DNA of 64,000 nucleotides from Bostrychus sinensis (lineage: Eukaryota; Chordata; Actinopteri; Gobiiformes; Eleotridae): NCBI GenBank assembly GCA_020698575.1, contig CM036239.1, positions 15,030,263 through 15,094,262 on the forward strand, given 5' to 3'. A program made the position numbers and the translations under genes. The notes below the pieces were generated by a model. It saw nothing but the letters and a program-made list of their open reading frames with translations, was not told where the DNA came from and did not search any database. Below, one piece after another: positions 14,901 to 29,900 of this stretch. The number at the start of each line of letters is the position of its first letter. Within the stretch, counting starts at the first letter, position 1.

Positions 14901-17900
14901 AAATAGCAAGAGTGACTCTCCACAGTTTAGTCTAGCGATGTCTCAAGGCACAAGTCCACTGGCAGTCTGGGTTCTCTGCCGAACATCAAAAAATAGAGCG
15001 AAAAGACACTGGCATCACATTTTGGGTAAGGCTAGACTCCAGTGATGCTTCTTTTCTTCATTTCTGAGTGCCTAGCATAGAGAGTACCGCCCGATTGTTC
15101 CTCTCAGGTTGTGGGTCTCCTTGCGGATGATAAGTTGTAGTCTGCGATTTTCAATCTTGTATGGTCAGTTTGTCTTTTTTGTTTTTTTTGTTTTATGTTT
15201 GATAACTCAGGATTTGTCTGTCCATTGGTTCTGTTGGAATGCTTGACTGGCAGGTCCCGTCACTGGATCCTCTTTCTGAGCATGAGCAGGATCGGCTTTT
15301 GGTACGTGTTCCGATGACTGTAGCTCCATGTGCAGTGGGAAAGCATAGATATCTTGAACACACTCTGGGGAAGCTCCAATTTGGTCAACACACTGAGTAG
15401 GTCTGGTGTTTTGGACACTTGAACTTGTACAGATAGCTTTTACTTTATAAACTATTTACTGCATACTCATTTTAATATGGGCTACACCTAGAAAATTGTT
15501 GGGAAAATACAGTTGTATAGTAGTAGTCAGGTTTTCCAAAATCATACATTTGTTAAAAATGATCACAGAGCAAAAACACAAAGTCATAGCAATTGTAATC
15601 AAAACTTTTATCTCAACACTAAATAAAAAAGAACTGCAGAAATGTATTAAAATTGTATTTTAATTTGTAGCTATGACTATTTATCAGTAAGAGGATGAAA
15701 TATTGAGGAAATACTGCTATGGTTTGGTTGGCAAAACTGCTATAAACATTGCTACTACAATCCCAACAAAGTGGGCTTTGTCACAAGAACTTTTCTCTAC
15801 AACAAGAAGTGAAGAGAACTAAAAAAGGGGTATTCTGTGTCTTTCAAACTCTCAGGTGCTATGGGCAAAAAATGGCTTATACATCAAATTTGTAGAAAGG
15901 CTATTTCACAGTCAGTCATCAGAATGATTAATCTGCATCACCTGCACAGTTTTTTTTTTGGTCTGGGAATCGAACCCAGGACCTTCTTGCTGTGAGGCAG
16001 GAGTGCTAACCACTATGCCACTGTGCAAGTAGTAGTCAAGAGCCCATTGTTGGGCTCTTAAAGCTACACTGTCTTGACGATTTTAGACAGCATCCAGCTA
16101 AAAAATTGACTTAATGTCAGTGGTGTGACGTACAAGTTGTATCATGGAAGAGTGTTACATTTCCTCCATGACAACAGTGGGACCTTGTTAGGTTTTAAGT
16201 CTTGATTCTTCTCTGTGGCTCTTTTCCTGTCCCAGTTGTGTCATTTGACCTTTCATGCCTAGTGCTCATACTCTACACCATCATTGTTCCTCATTACTCC
16301 TCCAGTGTACACTCACAGGTTGTAATATTGCAACACAACCTGTGCAAAACAAGTTTTGTTTGATTTAGCAAAACATTTCCGTTGGTTTGAGTGAAAATGC
16401 TGAAATTAGCTACTTTAAATTTAAAAGATAAAAAATATAAAATATATAAAATCTAATATTTAAAGGAGTAGGTCTTGTGAAATTTACCTAAATGTAATGT
16501 ACCATTACAATCTCTCTGAGTGGAGTCTGCATTCCCATATGATCCCTGCCTTCTCCGTGATGTCTGTCTCTCACTCAGTTGTTTTGGAATTGCTCAAAGA
16601 GAAGTGTGGACTCTCTCTGAAAATGCAGTAATTGGTTTGAGTGCAGGCAACAAATCATAAGCTCAGCAATGCAATGTACACACTCTAGAGACCAATTAGG
16701 GACCACAGATTGTCATATGCAGTTTTTATTCAGTGGTGTGTTTGTTTCCTATTAAATACTTACTGCCGTCATTATAACAGTAACATGCACCTTGAGAGAT
16801 TAATGTGTTTCTAAGGTAGATATAATGACCTCAGAAGAGTCTGTGTTTCTTTGTGTCTGTTCACCATGGCCTACCGCAAAGTCAGTCAATCAACAAACCT
16901 ACAGTATTTTCATGTCCTCCTCAAATAATAACTCTCAAAATAATGTGGTAGTCAAGACTCTAGTAACCAAGACCAAGACCTGTTTAAGATCACGTGTACC
17001 AAGACCAAATCAAGACCAAAACTAGTGCATGGACCCAAAATAAAAAAAAAGAACATTTAGTTGCTGAAATAAATCAATTTTGATTTTAAATTAAAGTAAC
17101 CAACTGTAACTATCTCCACCATCAAACAATGCTAAAATACTGCAACACTATGTCAAGAAAGTGCTTTACGGCAAATGACAGTTTCATGTTTAATAACTAC
17201 TGAGTAAAAATTAATCTCAGGTACTGACATTTTTTCAAAATAATTGGTTTAACAAAACAAACAGACTGAAAATTTAATTATTTTTAACCTTGTTATATAA
17301 ATTGCATAACAATACATAAACTTGGATTTGACCTTCAAATAAGCACATTACGCAGCACATAATGTAGTTTGTTTATAATTTTCAGAAGCTGTTTATTTTC
17401 AGCAAAACAAGAAAGCATTTGAACAAACAAGCAAACATATATTTTCCAATGATTTACATTTGATAGAAAAGACAACAGCATAACGTCCCAAAGGCTCATG
17501 TGCTCCAGCTCTAAGAGTGAAAATAATTCTCCAGTGTCGATGAATTTAAGTAAAATGTGTGTCGGCATGCAGCTGACTGGTGGTGTTTGAGAATGAGTTT
17601 GTGCCTGTGTGTGTGTAAATGCTGTTCTTTGCTGTTTTTAAGCTGCTGGAGGTGGCATTTTAGCATGCAAGACTGGTAGTTTGCCTGTCAATGCGTAGTT
17701 TTTTTTTTTTTTTTTGTGCCCCTTCTCTTCCCCCCTTGCTCCTGTCATGCTGAACTGGGTTGTCTCCCTGCTACACCTTCTTACTGCTAATGTGAGGCAG
17801 AGGTGAGCGTGGCTGGGCTTCGGCTGTGCTAGATAACCTCACCTGTGATAAGAACAGAACAGTGACAGAATCACCCTTTGCAACAGACTCCAGGACATTT

Positions 17901-20900
17901 TCAAAACGCTCTCCTAAATGATTCATGACTTGTCTTTCCTCTTTTTCCAGATAAAGCTGTCCCCACAGTGCTCTCCTCTACCCTGTCTTCCACAATGACA
18001 CCAGGAACAATAAACCAAGACAGAAGCTACACTGCTGTGACTGGAGGTCTGCTGGCTGAGAAAAGACGGTATGCCTCCCAGAAGAGGGATACAGCCCCCT
18101 CTGCCCTGCCCCACAACCTGCTTCCTCTCCTGGGGAGAGGGCTCAGCATCAGCTCACTGGACCGTCAGAGTGGGGCATTACTGCAGACGGAGAAAACCCC
18201 GACATCAGCTGCAGCGTCAGGCCAAGGCAGTGCTCCAACTAAGGCTCTTCCCATAAACACAATCTCACCTCCACTGCACAGTCACACAGACAGCCCCAAA
18301 CCTGAGATAACTCCAACGGACAGCACACAGGACGTGGAGGCAGACACAGAAAACCCTCAGACAGGTATGGCAATTTAGTGTTGGTGTTGTCTGCCTCCTC
18401 TCAGCAGTGTGAGCTTCTGATCCCTTTAATTTCCATCATTAATTATACACAGCAGGGATTTCCTTGAGACCTACTCAAGCTCAAATTAAGAAGATTACCA
18501 GACAATAAAAAAAGCTCACCACAAACAAACCTCCCCTGTTCTCTCCTCAGCTGTGCCCAGCTGCATGGTCAATCTCACTGGTCCAGAGGGCTACATAGAC
18601 TCGTCTGATGACCCTCCTTTATTGGACGGGACCTTTCTCCACTGCACCTACACCGTCACTGTGTACACCGGCTATGGAGTGGAACTGCAGGTACACTGCA
18701 ACAAGCCTTACTCACTGGTGCCATAATGCTACTGTAGGTATGATCAGGCCAGGAGACTCTGTGGGTGAGATGTAATTTTGCCCCCTAGTGGCAGCTGGTA
18801 GTCATACTTGACTGAATCTAGTTGTCTACAGAGTTATTGACACATTATTATTATCTCTTCTGTGACTATTACTATGGTATGTCTATTATACTATTTTTTG
18901 GCTCAATTATAGGATGCAAAGCTGATTACTTACTACTTCAAAGGAAAGTATTTAAGATGTTGACCATAAACAACCTTAAACAGGGACCCTGTGTGGCAGC
19001 ATCTACTTTAATAAAAGCAGTTATTTTCTCAATTGCCATTGTTACTGTGCAACAAAGCCTTTTAATGAAATGCTGCACATTTTTTATGGTGGGCAACACT
19101 CAGTTGGAGAGCAAGTCCCCTGCAAAAACCCAGTGATTCTGTAAAAAACAAAGAACAGCCAAGCACGATAGTGATTTAAACAAATACATAATTTCATGTC
19201 TTAATGGTCATTGCTTGTTTCCAGTAATTTTAACAAATGCTTCCTAACCCTAGCATATGGTCTACGTAGTTCAGCTCAGAGACTATTACACTTTAGGCCT
19301 GTTTGAGTATAATTGTGTCTTACTGTGCTTCAGGTGAAGAGTGTGAACCTTTCAGGACAGTGAGCAGTTGTCCATCAGAGGAGCAGATGAAAAAGGCGCC
19401 CTGCTGGTTCTGGCCAACCACACACTGCTGGTGGAAGGCCAGGTCATCCGCAGCCCGACCAACACCATGTCGGTCTATTACCGCTCTGGACCTGAGGGGA
19501 ACATGGGCATCTTCCAGCTCCATTATCAGAGTGAGTTCACACAGCACACATTTATACAGACGGTACACCTATAATGTGCCTCATTATTATGTTGATTTGT
19601 CTCTCTTCTAATGACTTGGCACACTAATTGCATCTGTGACTGGAATTAAGTGGATATATTAAGTAACTATATAATAATTAACTGTATGTGGCCTGTTGAA
19701 AATAAGAAAGCTGATGAGAGTCTATATGTGTATAGATAACGCTTACATAAACATAATACAGATGACGATAAGATGGCTCTGGACCGTCTTCCTAACAGCG
19801 AACACCACACTAATCGATTTATCTACAAGCAATTACTCAAACAACAGATCTCATCTTTGTGAGCTTTTCAAAAAAAATTATAAAATGGTCCTATTAAAGT
19901 CCTCTCCACGGCTGCAATAATGTAATTGTATGGTCCCTAGAGACCATTTACACTTGTACATATATCATTAGAAGTGCAGCATATTGGCTACTGAATATAT
20001 TTTACATTTCATTAATTTGATTAATGAGTTTGTTAGCCTTGTCATATAAAAAGCATTTCTGAAAAACATAAAAAAAAACATAATAAAAGGCTTTGGAGAG
20101 TGTTTAGTATTGTGCAAATATTTTTAGACATTAAACAGTTTCACAAATTGTCATTAAGTCAGCAATGAATATTAGCTTTATTGTAGTTTAATTTGACTGC
20201 AGGTATGTGAGGGTGTGTGTACTTGTGTACCCTGCTCTGGTGGCCTGTGAATAAGGACAGGAAACCCACCTGTGCTTGTTAATCTCTACTAATCCAGTAT
20301 TTAAATCATAAATAAAAAAAGCACAAATAAAAGCTAGCATTTAGGTTTTTGCATATACCGCCTATAACATCCAGAGAGTGGGAAATAGATTCTTGTTTCT
20401 GGATATTCCTTTGCTTTTTAATTAAATTATACAATAGTGTGCTACTATGAAAAGCATTAGATGGATGGACAAATGCAAATTGTCCTCTCACTTTTAATTC
20501 TGGTGAAAAACACAAATGGCCTTTGCACTACTATTTGTATGTGGGGTGCTTTGAAAGAGATTCGATGGGACATCAACCTGCAGCAATTTGTACTGATTTG
20601 CAGTTTAATTTTAAGAGTAGCCCCATAATACAACCAAAGCACCATTTATCCCAATATGTGTTTTCAAAGTACCACAATCACAACCTATTGAATCCCTCCT
20701 GTTTTATGTGATTGTTCTGTAGTCTTCAGACTGAGCTGTTCCCTTCCCAAAAGGCCTCACTTTGGGGAGGTGACTGTACTGGATCTACTCCCAGGAGGCA
20801 CTGCCCGATTCTACTGCCACATGGGCTACCACCTGCAGGGAGACGGCCTGCTCACCTGCCTCAATGCTTCACTGCCAGTGTGGAGTGGCAAGGAGCCCAC

Positions 20901-23900
20901 CTGCCGAGGTCCTGTCTGGATTTATTAGGACTGATAGGTCAGTGTCATTGGAGGAACAGTTGTTTAATATTGTGGTCTGTTTTTCAGCTCTCTGTGGAGG
21001 AACTATAAAAAATGCCACTGTAGGAAGAGTCCTCTCTCCTTCACCTCACCATGGGCCTAATGCTACACAGGACCGGTCCTGCTCCTGGTCCCTGGAGGCC
21101 CCCAAGGAGCAGAGGCTTCACCTGCATCTGGAGAGGCTTGCTTTGGGACCCACTGACAGGTGACAGTGCCTCTCATCTCAAACATGTACAGTTCACTGGC
21201 TGTGTGATTTGGAATATATATGGGCTTGTGCCTCACAGGCTGGTGCTGTGGAGTGGGCTGGACGCTGGCTCTGTGGTGCTCTTCGACTCGGGACGGGGAG
21301 GGCAGATACCCTTTGAAGGGGTCATCAGTGAGGGTCCTGCTGTACGAATCCAGTTCATTACTGATCAACCCAACCACAACACAGGATTTAACATCCGCTT
21401 TGAGGGTACAACAGCAACTGTGGATCTCAGTGAATTCTCTTTATAAACATAGTGCATGTTCAAATGTTAATGGTATTTTTTATGTAATGAAAATGTAATT
21501 ATTTCTGCTTTGACTCCATGGCTTTATTTAAAAAAAAAAACTGAAATATAGACAGTATAGCATCATTCCACCCAGCAATGTTTGCCTTTCATAGGGAGGC
21601 TTACTGACAGTAATTTTGTTTTTAGTGTGTGAGTGTGTGGTAAAATCACATTATTTGTTGTTTGTTTTCTGATAGCTTTTGAGCGTGGTCACTGCTATGA
21701 ACCATACATCCAGAATGGAAACTTCACAACCTCTGACCCTCTGTATGGGGTTGGCACAGTAGTCCAATTCACTTGTGCCCCAGGACATTCACTTGAACAA
21801 GGCCCCCCTGTTATTGAGTGTATCAGTGCCAGAGATCCATACTGGAACGATACAGAGCCACTATGTAAAGGTAACTAAGATACTTGTATGACTCTTGTAC
21901 TAATTGACTTTGTTTTAATAATGTTCTGTATCTTTTGTCTCCAGCGCAGTGTGGTGGTGACCTGACTGGACCAGGAGGGGTGATCCTGTCCCCTAATTGG
22001 CCCGAGTGGTACGGAGAGGGAGAGGACTGCAGCTGGAGAATACATGTCAGCGAGGACAAGCGAGTTCTGCTGGACGTGCAGCTGTGAGACCAACACACAT
22101 CAATGCAATGCTCATCTTAAACATGGCACAAGCTGGTGGTGGCGCAGACAAGGGTGTCTTGTGCCCTCCGTCTCTGTCTCTGTCACCGCCAACGCTGGGG
22201 GGCATTTCGGTCTAAAACTGAAGCAGTTTGTATGAAGCAGGTCTCGCCAAGGCACTGAGCAGGTGCAGACTACTCACAAAGGCATTATAAATTATAGGAT
22301 TAGATAAAATATTATTGTGCTACTAATGCACATGGACCATGGCCAGAAAAAGGGAAAATCTTTTTTATACAATAATATTAATAATAGGGGGGGATGGTGC
22401 ACTTGATCCTTGGCCGGCCAACACACAAACTCTCTGGGTGGAGTTTGCATGTTCTCTTTGTGTTACTGTGGGTTCTCTCTGGGTACTCTGGCTTCCTCCC
22501 ACCATCCAAAGACAGTCATGTGTCAGGTGAATTGGTGACTCTAAATTGCCCCTAGTGAATGAATGTGAGAGTGAATGGTTGTCTGTCTGTGTCTCTGTGT
22601 CAGCTCTGCAACAATCTGGCCCCTGCTCAAGGCACCAAGTTACTGGCATAGTCTCCAGTTACCCACAACCCCTAATGGGAATAAGTGGAAGAAGATGAAT
22701 AAATGAATATAAATATTAAAGACTTATGTGACTGATAATGTTATGAGTTATTCCCTGCAATTTACACTCCACATGATTTGTTTATCACATACTGTAGTAT
22801 GTAGATTTTGAAGTTTGAGATTTGTGCATCTAGGGCAATTAAAGAAGGCTATGTTTACAGACTGTTAAATGCAGTATTCAGCTTTTGCACTCCCACACAG
22901 TTGGCTGTCAACACAACTGCACTGAGTCATCACAACTGCTCCTTAGCGGATAGCACTGGCTACAGTTTTCTCTTTTTTACCTCTGTTCTCAGTCTGAACA
23001 TCAGCGACAGTGACATGCTCACCATCACTGATGGAGATGAGGTCACAACCCATGTTCTCGCCCGCTATGTTGGAGGAAGCAATCCCTTCAAGCTCTCATC
23101 TACCACTCCTGACCTGACCATCACCTTTCACTCTGATCCCGCTGGCCTTGTCTTCGGCAAGGGTGAAGGTTTCATCATTAATTATATGGGTAAGATGAAC
23201 GCTTAGAGGAAAAGCAGGCAATTTATAAAATCACATTAAGACCTGTGTAATGAACTCTGTAGTCTTATTGTGGTCAATATTATTATCTTATGGTCAAAAG
23301 TCATCACAAAATGATATATAATAATAATCAGATACAAAATAATCAGACACAGAATAATTACTGTATAATACCACCCACACTAAAAATTGGCAGGAGTTAC
23401 TCTGAACTGGTCACACAATGTACTTTACTCTCGTTCTGTCACAGTTAATTTATCATATTTTTCCCATAAGCTTTTATGGTTCTGCTCCGAATTAAAGTAA
23501 CATAGATCTCCATTAACATATTCCTACATTTTATCATTTAAACTGACAAATACAAAATGTGTAACTTACCTAAAGCCATGGTCTATTATGAGTGTTCATC
23601 TTGTATCTCACATGCCAAGCATGCCGCTTGGACACAAATAAAAACAGATATTTTTAGTTAATTTCTTGATCCTATACATATATAAGAAGGCTTCACATTT
23701 TACTCATTTGTTGTTTTTTTATTGGATTTCATTTGCAGTAAGAATAAAAGGGACCCTGGTTTAAATACAGGTACTATGCTCTATTGGGTTTTCCATTTAT
23801 CTTTATTGTGAGGTTTCTCCTGAAGCTGCCAGCACTATTTTGTCTTTTTTGCTCCTCTCATCTTTATTTGTCTTTGGTTTCATTCCCCTCAGCCCTTATT

Positions 23901-26900
23901 CAATCACATTCTATTCACTTCACCGTCTCCTTGTCTACACAGTTTCACAGCATCCAAAAATTCACACTCACTCACTTAACACACAGAGCTCCCTGTATCC
24001 AGCACCTGACACCAATTTAGACTCGCACTGAGAGACACAATGTCCAATTTACTTGTCACCCTCCTGACACAGGCAGCACCCACCCAGGTCTCCCAGTAAA
24101 TCAAGTCGACACAGCATGAATAGTAGGTGTCTCTCTTTGATTATAGCTGTGTGTCTGTGTGTGTGTGCGTAGGCCAAGAGGATGTGTGCTTGTACTTAGA
24201 ATATATTACCCAGCACCATACAGCGCTCTGAAGGAGAACCCAGTCAATAGAGAATGAATAATTGATGCCTGAACTTCAACTTACAAATCCCTTTAGGCCT
24301 ATTATATTGTACAGTTTAATATAATACGCTACACAGCCCAGCCATTTACATGCACACACATGCAGCCCCACTGGGACAAAGCAAACTTTTATGTTTATTT
24401 TTTATTTATTTATTTTCTTGAATGTTTTTACAGCAAGTTTTGGATTTGTTCCAACTTTTGATAAATGGGATTTATACAATATATACATATAGTATAAGCT
24501 GAATCATTATCAAAGTAAAATATTGAGTCACTAAGTCACAGTGACCTGATATATCTCATTTACCAGTACCCATGTAATGAAGGGACTGAAAAGCATATTA
24601 ACAACTGACTAATAGGAAATATTTAAAAAATTGTCTATTCTGTAAATTCATGATGGGACAGACCAGCTGTCCTTAGAGCTCCTTTATGTACAAGTATAAA
24701 GCAAAATATTATTGCTTAAATTTGCTTAAAGGTACTACCAGCAGTATGCACTCGTACTGGTTTGAAAACGGCAGTCTAAATCAAAACAGTGGACTCTTTT
24801 CTTATTGGACGCTCGGCAACGCAGTTTTAAAACCACACCAAAAATGTAAACAAAAACAACTTAGCCATTATGTAAAACATATTTTAATTGTTAATAACTC
24901 AACTGTACCATTGTTCTCAGTAAAATTAATACTTAATTTAAACATGTTTACATCATATCTTGGCACATGTATTTGCGTATATGCGTTTTTTTTATGAAAT
25001 ATAAAAAAATATACTGCTCATAGCACCTTTAAATATTTATAGAAATGTGTGCACTTTTTTTTATAATATTCTAATAATTTTGTGATGCAGAGCCAGATTT
25101 ACAGTGTTCAGGACAAAAAAGTACACCAGTTTTACAATGTAAAATAAAACATAAAGTAGATCATCAGCATGAGTCAGAAAACAAAAAATAAAACAAAACC
25201 CCAAAAGTATAAGAACATTTTTTTTAATATTCTATGTAAGGCTACATCAAATCCCTTTTTAAAAATGTAATAGGCCTATGGATAAAATGTTGTCATATAC
25301 AATATATGATCTTATAGATGCTTGTCTCAACAGAAGCAATAAGAGATGTGTAGTATTTTAAGAGGAGGAAAATGGAGGCCATGTGACCATACATGACCAT
25401 ACCAAGTGTAATGGCATAAACTTTTCAGACCTTACATTACCAAATAGTCTACTGCCTCTGTGGCAGTGTTGTAGTTAAGTCACCATTTCTCGAGTCCAAG
25501 TCACACATATCTCAACTTTATTTGTGGTTACAAAAATCCACAGAAACTGTGAAAAAAAAGATTTTCTATGAACAGGTCTTGTGGATAAGTCAAGAACACT
25601 GAGTGTGCAAATGGTGCCCCCTGCTGTAAATTTCAATGACTTTAAACTTATAGTCCTCAGGCACGAACAAACACTTAAAAAAAAAAAACTAAAAAAAAAA
25701 ACGTGAAAAGATACACTGCCTGGCCAAAAAAAAAAAAGTCACCACCTGGAATTATGTAAGTAAATGGGTAAGAGCCTCCCTGCAGTTGGTCAGGTCTGGG
25801 TTCAGCAACGTTATGTGCCCAAAGAATGAGGTCAGCTGACTACCTGCATGTACTGAATGACCAGGTTACTCCATCAGTGGATTTTTCTCTTCCCTGATGG
25901 TATGGGCTTATTCCAGGATGACAATGCCAGGATTCATCAAGCTCAAAATGTGAAAGAGTGATTCAGGGAGCATGAGACAAAATTTTCACACATACACTGG
26001 CCATCACAGAGTCCAGACCTTAACCCCACGGAGAATCTTTGGAATGATGCAAGTAGTCAGCTGACTTCATTCTTAACGTTGCTGAACCCAGACCTGACCA
26101 ACTGCAGTGAGGCTCTTACCTATTTACTTGGTTAAATCCAGGTGGCAACTTTTTTTGCCCAGGCAGTGTAATATATTATGCATATAAGCAGGTGTCCGCT
26201 CTGCATGTAATTGCGACTTGAAGGGGCATCTATGGTCAAGTCCGAGTCCAGGGTGAGTCCATGGTACTCAAGTCCAAGCCTGAGTCATTGATATGCTAGT
26301 CCAAGTCATCCACGTAAACCTCAAGTCAAGTCTTGAGTCACTGCTCCTCAGAAACTCACGAGTTGATGAGTCAAGTCCCAAGTCATCAGTTGTATGTTCG
26401 AGTCCCAAAAATGAGACCAATAACTGGACTCGAGTCCAAGCATTTATATTTTAAATCTATTAATGTCAACCAAATGCTTTATTGTGTTTTCTCAGAGGTG
26501 TCCCGAAATGATTCATGCCCAGACCTGCCAGAGATCCAAAATGGCTGGAAGACTACATCACACATTGCTCTGGTGCGAGGGGCGCGTATCACATACCAGT
26601 GTGACCCTGGGTATGACCTGGTGGGACGAGAGACTCTCACATGTCAGTTAGACCTTTCCTGGAGCTCACAGCCGCCTTTCTGTGAAAAGAGTCAGTTCTA
26701 TTATATTTACTACTATGCATGTTTATGTACACTCTGAAAACACAAAGTCAGTGTACAAACATATGCAATTGTTTGTCTTTCCTGGGTACTTCCATTTAAC
26801 TATTTTTCCTATTTCCATTTTGTTTTGTGTATAAAACTAATAAATGATCAAAACAGTATCAGGCCTGCTAGGACTACACCATGCTGAAACTTCAACATGC

Positions 26901-29900
26901 TTACTTGTCTTTGATTTTTGTTTCTCTAGTCATGTATTGCTCGGACCCAGGCCATGTAGAACATTCAACACGGGTGCTGTCAGACTCAAAACTTCTTGTT
27001 GGAACCACTATCCAGTACACCTGTAATCCTGGCTTCATCCTGCAGGGCGGTGCCACAATCACCTGCTATGGCCGGGAACCAGGAACTCCTGTGTGGACAT
27101 CCCGACTACCACACTGTGTTTGTGAGTATCACAGTCACTACATTTACATGCAGGTTGAGAAAAACAAATTAATGCCTTGCTTCAATTATAAAAGTAGTTT
27201 TAAACCCAGGACTTTGATGGGGGAAGACCTGACAAAGACACATTCTGATCCTTCTGACGCTTTTTGTTTTGTTTTGGTCCATCACATTTTAAAATGAAAG
27301 CAAGTCTCCTGCAGCTTTTATATGTTTATGGGGGACACATTTATAGTGAGGAACATTTTTCTAACTTTGTTAGGTTTCATTTAGTAAAGTAAAAGTGTTA
27401 CATTTTATGTTTATTGGTAAAACTTTTTGATGTGTTTATTAGCATTTAATGCTACATTTTAGCGCTGCTGGTAAATCCCCAGACCACTTGATTGCCTTGC
27501 AGCACCATGGTCCCAATTATTTAGCTCAGTGTTCTGCATGTAGACAAGAGTGGTTTGACCAGTTCTCTGCATGTAAACAAATTCAGTAAGTTTATATGCA
27601 TTCTATAGGCCTTTGGGCTATTGGCTTTACAAGTTTGCATAGATAATAATAGTTACTGTATGTTACCACACTTCTATGAGTTCCATCTCAAGTGGTGAGT
27701 AAGCTACCGTGAGAAGTTTTGCTCTTATAAGAACTTGCTTTCTTAAATGCTGAATGAAAAAGGAGACAAGTAATGGGCAGGCGTTCCTACTATATAGCCT
27801 GTGCCGCTGTGCGTTTGCCATGATTGGAGCGGTGGATTCTTTTTTCTCTCAGGTGCAAGGCGATGCTTGGGTGAATAATCATTTGCAAAGCCTGTAGAGG
27901 GGGCGTTAGCACATACAACACAGAACTTAGTGCTAGTAGCCTGCTTTTGCTGCATGCCCAAGATGATGCTCTCAAGGATGTGCGTCTCCTGATGGGTTTG
28001 TGTTTATGTAAGGATAATTTCAGGGTTTTTAAAGCCAGTTTGATATGTTGAGAAATCATTTTACTTTTTTTGTCTAGCTGAGGAGTCTGTGTCCTGCGAG
28101 AATCCCGGTCTCCCTGACAATGGTTACCAAATCTTGTCCAAAAGGCTCTACTTGCCTGGCGAATCACTCACCTTTGTATGCTACCAAGGCTACGAGCTTA
28201 TTGGAGAGGTGGCAATTAAATGCATTCTCGGAAACCCGTCATTCTGGAGTGGACCACTTCCTCTCTGCAGGGGTGAGAGCTTTTGTTGCAGCTGTGAATG
28301 TTGATTGAAATGCTTACTTGTACTGTTGAATTTTGTGATGGATATTTTTGTGAAGTCACTTTGTGGCATTTGATATTCAACATTGGCTATTAAAAAGCAA
28401 AAGGAAAAACCTTAAAGCACAATGTCTTAAAACTACAAATAATGGGCATGATGCTTTTACCAGCGACCCTAAAACATTAAATTGGGCTGTGTAGGATCTA
28501 GAGATAGAAATGAATAAAAGATATACACATTCATTGATCAGGCATAACAATGATGACCACTGACAAGTGAAGTGAATAACAGATTATCTCTTGTTCATGG
28601 CACCTGTTAGTGGTTGAGATATATTAGGCAGCAAGTGAACAAGTTGATGTGTGAGAAACAGGAAAAATGGGCGAGCGTGGGCAAGATTTGAGCAAGATTA
28701 ACCATGGCCAAATTGTAATGGCTAGACGAATGGGTCAGAACAACTCCAAAACTGCAGCTCTTGGGGTTGTCTCCAGTCTGGTGAACTGGCAGTTCTGATA
28801 GTAAAGTGTCATGATACACAGTGCAACATAGTTTGTTGCGTATGAGGCTGCATATTATACACGTGGTCTTAACACATAACATTATTACCTCTAATAATAG
28901 GCAGGTGGTCATTATGTTATGTCTGATCTCGTGGATATTCTTTTGTTGTAAATTAATTGTGTGTAAAAAATACAATTACTGTGCATTTGAATCTTTAAGC
29001 ACACATTCCACACAAATAAGGACAACATATTTGGACTTTGTTAAACCCTTTTTATTAATTTAATAAATTTTAACATTACAAAATTCTTCCATTTGTAAAT
29101 GTCAATGTAGTGTATGAGTGCAAAATGTGAATGCTGATGAGATGTTCTGAAATGTCCCATTACTCCCTTGGATATTGAGGCCTCATATCTGGTGTAAGCA
29201 TGCATTATTTCCCTGGAAGTTTGTCCCTCATGCTTGTTTTTGCACACACTTTGTGCAGTGCGTTTTTGTTGTAATGAAAAGTCCACAGGTTGTGTCAGTG
29301 AAGTCAGTATTCATAATGTTTGCACTGACTGACAGAATGATGTCTTGCAGCCAACCATGAGTGCTTTGGCAACCATGCTTTGGAAGGTGAGTGTGTGTAC
29401 ATCGGTGTGCCCTGGTGGCAGTAGCAGTTTTTTGAATGAGTAAAAGAACTGACTTGTTGTGTGGGCTCTGCTAGCATCACTATAATCTGCCCGTCATGTC
29501 CATTTCCACTGTGTCCGTGTACCACCTGATGTTTGGTCTACACATGGAGCATTCATCTAAGCTTGCTGACCAGTAATTGTTCAAATAAGTTATTTCACTA
29601 AGACTTAACTTTATTATTTGTGTGTGGTATCTTTTAGTTGCAGAGGCGACAGCAGGCTCCACTCTTGAAGGAGGGAACATAGCACTGGCCGTCTTTATCC
29701 TAGTGCTTGTACTGTCTGTGCTGCTCGGAGGAGCATATGTCTATGCGACAAGGTATCCTCATCTTTACACTTATTATATTATGGTTCTTTACTCTTATCA
29801 AGGAGAGAAGTAAAGTCTTTGTATCTCAAAAATAGGGCTGTGTATTGGCAAGAACCTGGCGAGTAATAGGTATCACCATACTGATATTGATTGATATATC

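Larger units (their letters stand above)
2956..17950 (+). other. sez6l: sez6l intron 1 (15 kb)
   Basis: This intron separates the signal peptide from the rest of the gene. I found no coding exon in it on either strand. Its recognisable content is repeats: a MITE-like element about 13345-13845, a degenerate Ty3/gypsy pol remnant about 14074-15330, a tRNA-derived SINE fragment 15951-16026, a C-rich tract near 11724-11745 and a T18 run at 17700. The last bases TTTTTCCAG are a good acceptor. Long first introns of neuronal genes often carry enhancers, but nothing here identifies one. Confidence 0.8.

Noticed and set aside
15951..16026. tRNA-like A and B boxes on the minus strand
   Set aside because: The rest of a cloverleaf is missing and the sequence matches the head of common fish SINEs, so it is not a tRNA gene.
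16940..17040. AAGACCAAGACC-type repeats
   Set aside because: Degenerate and short; resembles the AAGTC-type simple repeats at 26230-26440 but without a constant period, so not called a minisatellite.
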